64,000 nucleotides of DNA. Source: Ariolimax columbianus. Lineage: Eukaryota; Mollusca; Gastropoda; Stylommatophora; Arionidae. The notes under the pieces were generated by a model. The model searched no databases. It saw only the letters and a list, made by a program, of their open reading frames with translations, and was not told the origin of the DNA. Both the position numbers and the translations under genes were made by a program. Where the stretch lies: NCBI GenBank assembly GCA_036924085.1, contig JAVGWX010000001.1:6360681-6424680 (forward strand), in the 5' to 3' direction. Positions 57,090-64,000 of the stretch are shown piece by piece (position 1 is the stretch's first letter; each line of letters starts with the position of its first letter).

Positions 57090-58539
57090 GGGGGGAGCAG
57101 TGGTGGTTTGGCGCAAGGATTTATATGTTCAGGAGGGCAGTCTTCAACTATCTGATCCTTCTTTCTATAAGCCGCGCGCCGATGATGCCACTGTCCGTTT
57201 TAACAAGGAGGTCTCTACCACCATCCTTGATATGACCAAACGACATCTCCTCCCGAAGAGCGCTACGAACCTCCGTATCTTTGACAGTTGTCTGGGTTAG
57301 CCTTCATTCTACATGCTGCCTAACATTGAATTCAATGGCCAGTTCTTCGACCAGATCAGCGGTGTGGCTATAGGCACCAGAATGGGCCCCAGCTACGCAT
57401 GCCTGTTCATGGGTCACCTGGAACACTTGATCTGGCTTCAATTCCAGGGCCCCTTTCCTTTGATGTATTATCGATACATCGACGATGGGATTGGTATTAC
57501 TGACATGTCGGAGAAGGATCTCCTCAACTTTATCGACTTTGTCAACGACTTCCATCCCTCGATCAAGTTCCCGTCTGAGATTTCCCTCACGTCTGTCCAC
57601 TTTCTGGACATCACTGTCTCTATCTGCCCTTCAGGCCTCTCCACCACTGTCTACTACAAAACCACTGACGCCCACAACTACCTCCTCTACACTTCCTCCC
57701 ATCCCCTATCCTGCCGCGATTCGCTTCCTTTCTCCCAACTCCTCCGCCTCCGACGCCTATGTCAGGATGACGACGACTTCCTTCTCAGGGCCCACGAGAT
57801 GCTTGACTTCTTCCGCAAGCGACTCTACCCTGAGACCACTCTCTCCTCCGCTCTTCAGCGGGTTCTTCTTATCTCCCGCCAAGACTCCCTCACTCCCACC
57901 CGCCGTCCTCCCTCTGACCGTGTGAAACTCGTCCTCACCTATCACCCTCACAGCGTCTCTGTCCGGGATATCCTATTCCGCCATCTCCCTATCCTTCACT
58001 CTGATCCTGCCACTCGCAAAGTTTTTCCCGATCCTCCCCTTGTCACCTACAAGCGTGACAGGAACCTGAGGGACTTGCTGGTCAGTAGTCGCCTACACCC
58101 CAGCCCTCATAGCCTCCCAGGTACCAGGCCGTGCAAAAATTCACGTGGCTGTGTTACCTGCCGTCATGTCATCCTTTCTCGCTCCATTACCTTTCCTAAG
58201 GCTGAATTCTTCATCAAAGAGGGGTTCACATGCAAATCTCGTAACCTCATCTATTCCATCATCAGCCGCCAGTGTGGTATGACTTGCATTGGGGAAACTG
58301 GTATGGAACTACAGGAGCGTTTCCGCCAACAGCTCAACGACATCCGCAACAGCACTGGTTCCCCAATTGCCAGCCACTTCAATGGTCCTGAGCACCGGGG
58401 TATGGCTGACGTCAGTGTCACTGGTCTAGTTTCGTGCTTCTCTGACGATCGTCATCGATTCGCCCTTGAGAACAGACTTATCTCGAGTATGGGCTGTCTC
58501 CAACCACATGGTATAAATATCTTCCATACTTTTTCTTAA
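57085..58539 (+). pseudogene. PLE polyprotein: RT (internally deleted), zinc knuckle, GIY-YIG endonuclease
   Basis: One frame runs from KGGAVVVWRKDL (57088) to the stop at 58537, broken only by TAG at 57298-57300. Before the stop is the N-terminal RT region (LSDPSFYKP, FNKEV). After it comes SFYMLPNIEFNGQFFDQI, in which the usual FYLLPKI motif is joined directly to the segment before motif B. The palm stretch with motif A (the D-x-SLYT aspartate) is therefore missing, by my estimate 100-150 residues. Numbering from 57313: motif B SGVAIGTRMGPSYACLF at 16-32, catalytic YIDD at 55-58, FLD further on, linker CKNSRGCVTCRH at 274-285, and a GIY-YIG domain with LIY at 312-314 and CIGET at 325-329. 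The YIG tyrosine is Cys here, while copy 1 keeps it. Both enzymes are therefore probably inactive. Confidence 0.85.
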
Positions 58540-58867
58540 ACCCTCACACTGGCGCCCATCTATTTGTCTTCCTCCCCCCCCCACCCCCCGCCTCCCCCAT
58601 TCTTCCATCAGTTCTCTTCCCCCCTCTCTTATATCAATATCACGCTCTCCCGGCTTATATTACCTTCTCATTGTTCTCCTATCTGGACCACTATTTGGCC
58701 ACGCTTGGCTTATCAGGCATATTCCGCCACTTTTTGTTTGACCGCTCCTATTTCAGTTTCTATCGAGTACTTGGCACGACCGGTCGCTTAGACAGAAAGC
58801 GTCTCCGACCTGAAACAGATGAGTTGACCATTTTTTCTTATATGTTGATTCGTTAGTTCAGTGTTGT
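58540..58867 (+). other. PLE 3' untranslated region
   Basis: This region is pyrimidine-rich (CCTCCCCCCCCCACCCCCCG near 58570) and has no further coding sequence. The short plus frames are incidental. Confidence 0.6.
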
Positions 58868-58921
58868 TGTCCCTGATGAAGGCCTATTGGTCGTAACGTA
58901 GGTTTTGTTTGTGTTCTCGTC
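58868..58921 (+). ncRNA. Hammerhead-ribozyme-like core, copy 2
   Basis: CTGATGA (58873-58879) is followed by a stem II GGCC/GGTC with loop TATT, then GTAAC where a working core needs GAAAC. A possible stem III CG/CG with a CGTC cleavage site lies at 58918-58921. The core substitution (GAAA to GTAA) should abolish activity. Copy 1 keeps GAAAC. Confidence 0.5.
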
Positions 58922-59013
58922 TCGGTGCGGTATCTGACCATACCCATTTTTAAATTTTGATTAAGCTCAACCTTAATCAACTTTTACTAGTTTTTTTCCA
59001 TCTTTTTTTCCCT

Positions 59014-59715
59014 GTAAATAAACAAGGCGAGCTTGCATAATAACGTGCTGAGGTAAATAAACAAGGCGAGCTAGCACAACACGCGCTGAGGTAAACAAAC
59101 AACGCGAGTAGCACAAGAACGTGCTGAGGTAAACAAACAAGGCGAGCTAGCACAACAAGCGCTGTGGTAAATAAACAACTCAAGCTAGCACAAGCGCTGA
59201 GGTGAACAGCCAACACTAAGACAAGCTAGCAAAACAACGTCAGGTGAACAGCCAACACTAAGGCAAGCTAGCACAACACCGTGAGGTGAGCAGCCAACAC
59301 TAAGGCCAGCTAGCACAACACCGTGAGAGGAACAGTCAACACTAAGGCAAGCTAGCACAGCAACGTGAGGTGAACAGCCAACACTAAGGCCAGCTAGCAC
59401 AACAACGTGAGGTGAACAGCCAACACTAAGGCAAGCTAGCACAACAACGTGAGGTGAACAGCCAACACTAAGGCCAACTAGCACAACAACGTCAGGTGAA
59501 CAGCCAACACTAAGGCAAGCTAGCACAACAACGTCAGGTGAACAGCCAACACTAAGGCAAGCTAGCACAACAACGTGAGGTAAACAGCCAACACTAAAGC
59601 AAGCTAGCACAACAACGCGCTGAGGCGAACAGCCAACTCCCAGACGAGCTAGCACAACAACGTGCTGAGGAGAATAGACAAGGCGAGCTAGCACAACCTA
59701 GCGCTCAGATGAGCA
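59014..59715. repeat. Minisatellite, 37-bp then 42-bp unit, about 17 copies
   Basis: Near the PLE the unit is AACAAGGCGAGCTAGCACAA then CACGCGCTGAGGTAAAC (about 37 bp). From about 59200 it becomes 42 bp with CAGCCAACACTAAGGCAAGC. The end returns to the GCTGAGG type. The long minus ORF is repeat reading. Confidence 0.92.
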
Positions 59716-60404
59716 ACTAACTGAGAGTAATCACGGATGATGCAGGCTCCCTTGTTGCTAGTCCTTGCAGATTTTCAGACGTCTGGTCACAACTTTGTGC
59801 CGAAACGATAACAAACCATATATTTCTAACTTATTCAATTCGAAATAATGTTCATAAACTGAAATACAATAGTCTCCAGCTTGCAAACACATACTCGCAC
59901 GCTAGTAGCTGTGACTTTACTCTAACTGATCTTACACGTTAAACAGCAATATATTGGCTGTGACTTTACTCTAACTGACCTTACACGTTAAACAGCAATA
60001 TATTGGCTGTGACTTTATGCTAACTGATCGTACACGTAAAACAGCAATCTAGTACTGCACAATATATTGCTGGATTCAATGACTAAACAGCTCGTCTCTG
60101 CGGTCTTCCAACTATCTGATACCGATTCAATAACACGATAGAGAGAGAGGTTGGTGCTCGCCTACCAGGCAACAACAGTCACTGGTTAAACAGATCTCAT
60201 TGAACTGGCATGCAGCTGTTTTGATAATGAAGCGTTGTTACTCTCGTACTAATATAGACAAGTGGACTGCTTGCTTGCGGAATATGGCCTTTCAGACAAA
60301 CTCTCTGACAACATTCTGAAAATATAGAAAATATAAGACAACATTACGTCATTTGATCTAATGAAAAATAGCATGATAATCAGCGAGCTTGACTTGTGGT
60401 GTGT
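59716..60404. other. Spacer with a 49-bp triplicate
   Basis: 59908-60055 has three copies of CTGTGACTTTACTCTAACTG then a TTACACGTTAAACAGCAATA half. The rest is unrecognised. Confidence 0.55.
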
Positions 60405-62715
60405 AGTGTCACCATTGACTGTCTGAGTGATAATATGTGTTACCATTGACTGTCTGGGTATTATTCTGTGTTACCATTGACTGTCTGAGTGATATTCTGT
60501 GTTACCATTGACTGTCTGGGTATTATTCTGTGTTACCATTGACTGTCTGGGTATTATTCTGTGTTACCATTGACTGTCTGGGTATTATTATGTGTTACCA
60601 TTGACTGTCTGAGTGATATTCTGTGTTACCATTGACTGTCTGTGTATTATTATTAGTTACCAATGACTGTCTCGACATTATTCAGTGTTGGTATTGACTT
60701 TACGGGAATTGTTCAGTGTTGCTATAGACTTTATAGGTATTAGTCAGTGTTGTTATTAACATTCTGGGTATTAGTCAGTGTTTCTATTAACATTCTGGGT
60801 ATTAGTCAGTGTTTCTATTAACATTCTGGGTATTAGTCAGTGTTTCTATTAACATTCTGGGTATTAGTCAGTGTTTCTATTAACATTCCGGGTATTAGTC
60901 AGTGTTTCTATTAACATTCTGGGTATTAGTCAGTGTTTCTGTTAACATTCTGAGTATTAGTCAGTGTTTCTATTAACATTCTGGGTATTAGTCAGTGTTT
61001 CTATTAACATTCTGGGTATTAGTCAGTGTTTCTATTAACATTCTGGGTATTAGTCAGTGTTTCTATTAACATTCTGGGTATTAGTCAGTGTTTATATTAA
61101 CATTCTGGGTATTAGTCAGTGTTTCTATTAACATTATGGGTATTAGTCAGTGTTTCTATTAACATTCTGGGTATTAGTCAGTGTTTCTATTAACATTCTG
61201 GGTATTAGTCAGTGTTTCTATTAACATTCTGGCGTATTAGTCAGTGTTTCTATTAACATTCTGGGTATTAGTCAGTGTTTATATTAACATTATGGGTATT
61301 AGTCAGTGTTTCTATTAAAATTATGGGTATTAGTCAGTGTTTCTATTAACATTCTGGGTATTAGTCAGTGTTTCTATTAACATTCTGGGTATTTGGCCAG
61401 TGTTTCTATTAACATTCTGGGTATTAGTCAGTGTTTCTATTAACATTATGGGTATTAGTCAGTGTTTCTATTAACATTCTGGGTATTAGTCAATGTTTCT
61501 ATTAACATTCTGGGTATTAGTCAGTGTTTCTATTAACATTCTGAGTATTAGTCAGTGTTTCTATTAAGATTCTGGGTATTAGTCAGTGTTTCTATTAACA
61601 TTCTGGGTATTAGTCAGTGTTTCTATTAACATTCTGGGTATTAGTCAGTGTTTCTATTAACATTCTTGGTATTAGTTAGTGTTTCTATTAACATTCTGGG
61701 TATTAGTCAGTGTTTCTATTAACATTCTGGGTATTAGTCAGTGTTTCTATTAACATTCTGGGTATTAGTCAGTATTTCTATTAACATTCTGGGTATTAGT
61801 CAGTGTTTCTATTAACATTCTTTGTATTAGTCCGTGTTTCTATTAACATTCTGGGTATTAGTCAGTGTTTCTATTAACATTCTGGGTATTAGTCAGTGTT
61901 TCTATTAACATTCTGGGTATTAGTCAGTGTTTCTATTAACATTCTGGGTATTAGTCAGTGTTTCTATTAACATTCTGGGTATTAGTCAGTGTTTCTATTA
62001 ACATTCTGGGTATTAGTCAGTGTTTCTATTAACATTCTGGGTATTAGTCAGTGTTTCTATTAACATTCTGGGTATTAGTCAGTGTTTCTATTAACATTCT
62101 GGGTATTAGTCAGTGTTTCTATTAACATTCTGGGTATTAGTCAGTGTTTCTATTAACATTCTGGGTATTAGTCAGTGTTTCTATTAACATTCTGGGTAAT
62201 AGTCAGTGTTTCTATTAACATTATGGGTATTAGTCAGTTTTTCTATTAACATTCTGGGTATTAGTCAGTGTTTCTATTAACATTCTGGGTATTAGTCAGT
62301 GTTTCTATTAACATTCTGGATATTAGTCAGTGTTGCTATTAACATTCTGGGTATTAGTCAGTGTTTCTATTAACATTCTGGGTATTAGTCAGTGTTTCTA
62401 TTAACATTCTGGGTATTAGTCAGTGTTGCTATTAACATTCTGGGTATTAGTCAGTGTTGCTATTAACATTCTGGGTATTAGTCAGTGTTTCTATTAACAT
62501 TCTGGGTATTAGTCAGTGTTTCTATTAACATTCTGGGTATTAGTCAGTCTTGCTATTAACATTCTGGGTATTAGTCAGTGTTTCTATTAACATTCTGGGT
62601 ATTAGTCAGTCTTGCTATTAACATTCTGGGTATTAGTCAGTCTTGCTATTACCATTCTGGGTATTAGTCAGTCTTGCTATTAACATTCTGGGTATTAGTC
62701 AGTCTTGCTATTAAC
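60405..62715. repeat. Long minisatellite, 31-bp unit, about 74 copies
   Basis: The main unit is TTCTATTAACATTCTGGGTA then TTAGTCAGTGT. The first nine units (60405-60665) are a diverged form (ATTGACTGTCTGGGTATTAT then TCTGTGTTACC) that aligns in register, so the whole block is one array. The middle is nearly uniform, while the 3' end carries a TTGCTATTAAC / AGTCTTGC variant spreading through the last ten units. Confidence 0.95.
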
Positions 62716-62769
62716 TTTGAGAGAAAATATAAACAAAAAATGTTATCCTAGGCATCTAAGGCCCGTTGC

Positions 62770-63395
62770 GTCGATCGACCACGGCCATCCCCAACTGCTG
62801 AGGCTTGTAGGAATCGACCACTGCCATCCCCAACTGCTGAGGCTTGTAGGGATCGACCACTGCCATCCCCAACTGCTGAGGCTTGTAGGGATCGACCACT
62901 GCCATCCCCAACTGCTGAGGCTTGTAGGGATCGACCACTGCCATCCCCAACTGCTGAGGCTTGTAGGGATCGACCACTGCCATCCCCAACTGCTGAGGCT
63001 TGTAGGGATCGACCACTGCCATCCCCAACTGCTGAGGCTTGTAGCGATCGACCACTGCCATCCCCAACTGCTGAGGCTTGTAGGGATCGACCACTGCCAT
63101 CCCCAACTGCTGAGGCTTGTAGGGATGGACCACTAACATCCCCAACTGCTGAGGCTTGTAGGGATCGACCACTGCCATTCCCAACTGCTGAGGCTTGTAG
63201 GGATCGACCACTAACATCCCCAACTGCTGAGGCTTGTAGGGATCGACCACTACCATCCCCAACTGCTGAGGCTTGTAGGGATCGACCACTAACATCCCCA
63301 ACTGCTGAGGCTTGTAGGGATCGACCACTACCATCCCCATTTGCTGAGGCTTGTAGGGATCGACCACTACCATCCCCAACTGCTGAGGCTTGTAT
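62770..63395. repeat. Minisatellite, 39-bp unit, about 16 copies
   Basis: CGACCACTGCCATCCCCAAC then TGCTGAGGCTTGTAGGGAT. Variants (CTAACATC, CTACCATC) are confined to the 3' half, where they alternate. The 13-residue period opens a 230-residue minus frame, rejected as a gene. Confidence 0.95.
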
Positions 63396-63600
63396 TCACA
63401 AAAACATCGTTCAGTGCTGAAGGAGACACTGATATCTCCCGGAGTCATGTAGAACGGAGTCAGCTCACTCCACGCCTCCAGCTGACCGGTGGGAGACCGT
63501 TGTTAGACGTAACTAATTATAAATCTATAAATAAATATAAATATTTTTATATATAAATAGTAACAGGCTCAAATGATGTGCATACCGTCTGCGAAATATC
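63396..63600. other. Spacer between arrays
   Basis: Includes an AT-rich run (AATATAAATATTTTTATATA). Nothing else was recognised. Confidence 0.4.
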
Positions 63601-64000
63601 TAATCATCACCACCATGTAGTCCGTGTGAAGATCCGTGTATGAGTTGACTGATGAAGTCATGCCACTGTCCTCTGTTAGTCCGTGTGAAGATTGGTGTAT
63701 GAGTTGACTGATTAAGTCATGCCACTGTTCTCTGTTAGTGTGAGGATTCGTGAATGAGTTAACTGATGAAGTCATGCCACTGTCCTCTGTTAGTCCGTGT
63801 GAAGATTCGTGAATGAGTTAACTGGTGAAGTCATGCCACTGTCCTCTGTTAGTCCGTGTGAAGATTCGTGAATGAGTTAACTGGTGAAGTCATGCCACTG
63901 TCCTCTGTTAGTCCGTGTGAAGATTCGTGAATGAGTTAACTGGTGAAGTCATGCCACTGTCCTCTGTTAGTCCGTGTGAAGATTCGTGTATGAGTTGACT
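63601..64000. repeat. Minisatellite, 59-bp unit, more than 6 copies, continuing past the window
   Basis: AGTCCGTGTGAAGATTCGTG then AATGAGTTAACTGGTGAAGT, with 59-bp spacing (63792, 63851, 63910). One early unit lacks a few bases (63740). Confidence 0.92.

Larger units (their letters stand above)
57090..59013 (+). mobile_element. Penelope-like element, copy 2, inserted in a minisatellite
   Basis: PLE homology starts at once after the minisatellite unit (...GAGGTAAA) with the RT motif KGGAVVVWRKDL and ends in a T-rich 3' tail (CATCTTTTTTTCCCT), after which the minisatellite resumes with GTAAATAAACAAGG. GTAAA at 57085-57089 and 59014-59018 is a possible 5-bp target duplication. The element is truncated at its 5' end and has lost an internal stretch of the RT. 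It includes the coding region, a 3' UTR from 58543 and a hammerhead-like core at 58868-58921. Confidence 0.88.

Noticed and set aside
62756..63448. 230-residue minus-strand repeat protein
   Set aside because: This is a 39-bp array in frame. The plus strand is equally open and there is no signal peptide or start context.

Overview
The window looks like nuclear intergenic DNA from a marine invertebrate, most plausibly a lophotrochozoan such as a mollusc. There are no operons, no dense ORFs and no Shine-Dalgarno-led genes. Instead there are eukaryotic transposon families (Penelope-like, I-group and RTE-like LINEs, mariner, Tigger/pogo, hAT-like, LTR and tRNA-derived SINE), AT and GA microsatellites, and one well-formed signal-peptide exon ending in a GTGAGT splice donor. 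The phylum is an inference from this transposon mix and not a proof.

The dominant component is tandem minisatellite DNA. I see more than thirty arrays with units of about 10 to 60 bp, and by rough adding of the listed lengths they cover about a third of the 64 kb. Many periods are multiples of three (33, 36, 39, 42, 45), so whole arrays stay open in several frames and produce long repetitive ORFs that are almost certainly not genes.

Layout: 1.6-3.6 kb is a decayed Penelope-like element (PLE) on the minus strand, with a 33-bp minisatellite in the middle of its reverse transcriptase. 3.9-7.2 kb is arrays. 7.9-9.1 kb is an RTE-like LINE remnant with two arrays grown from it. 15.2-15.8 kb has a possible small membrane-protein ORF. 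16-25 kb is mostly arrays, including a TG-rich block. 25.4-32.8 kb holds a SINE, a Tigger-like transposase piece and two LINE 3' ends. 32.9-38.9 kb is arrays, and the last one is interrupted by a probable solo LTR (38.9-40.2 kb) whose relative lies inverted at 46.7-47.7 kb. 41.5-43.3 kb is a pair of inverted mariner fragments around an array made of mariner sequence. 53.6-53.8 kb is the first coding exon of a probable secreted-protein gene on the minus strand. 54.8-56.7 kb is a young 5'-truncated LINE with an open RT-RNase H reading frame and target-site duplications. 57.1-59.0 kb is a second PLE copy, inserted into a minisatellite. 60.4-64 kb is three large arrays, one with more than 70 copies.

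The most interesting theme is that several minisatellites can be traced to the transposon sequence they sit in (PLE, mariner, RTE twice, and possibly a tRNA-like sequence). Both the second PLE and the solo LTR have in turn landed inside minisatellites. The window therefore records a cycle in which transposons seed tandem arrays and arrays receive new transposons. No cellular gene apart from the single signal-peptide exon, and more doubtfully two or three other exon-like stretches, can be supported.
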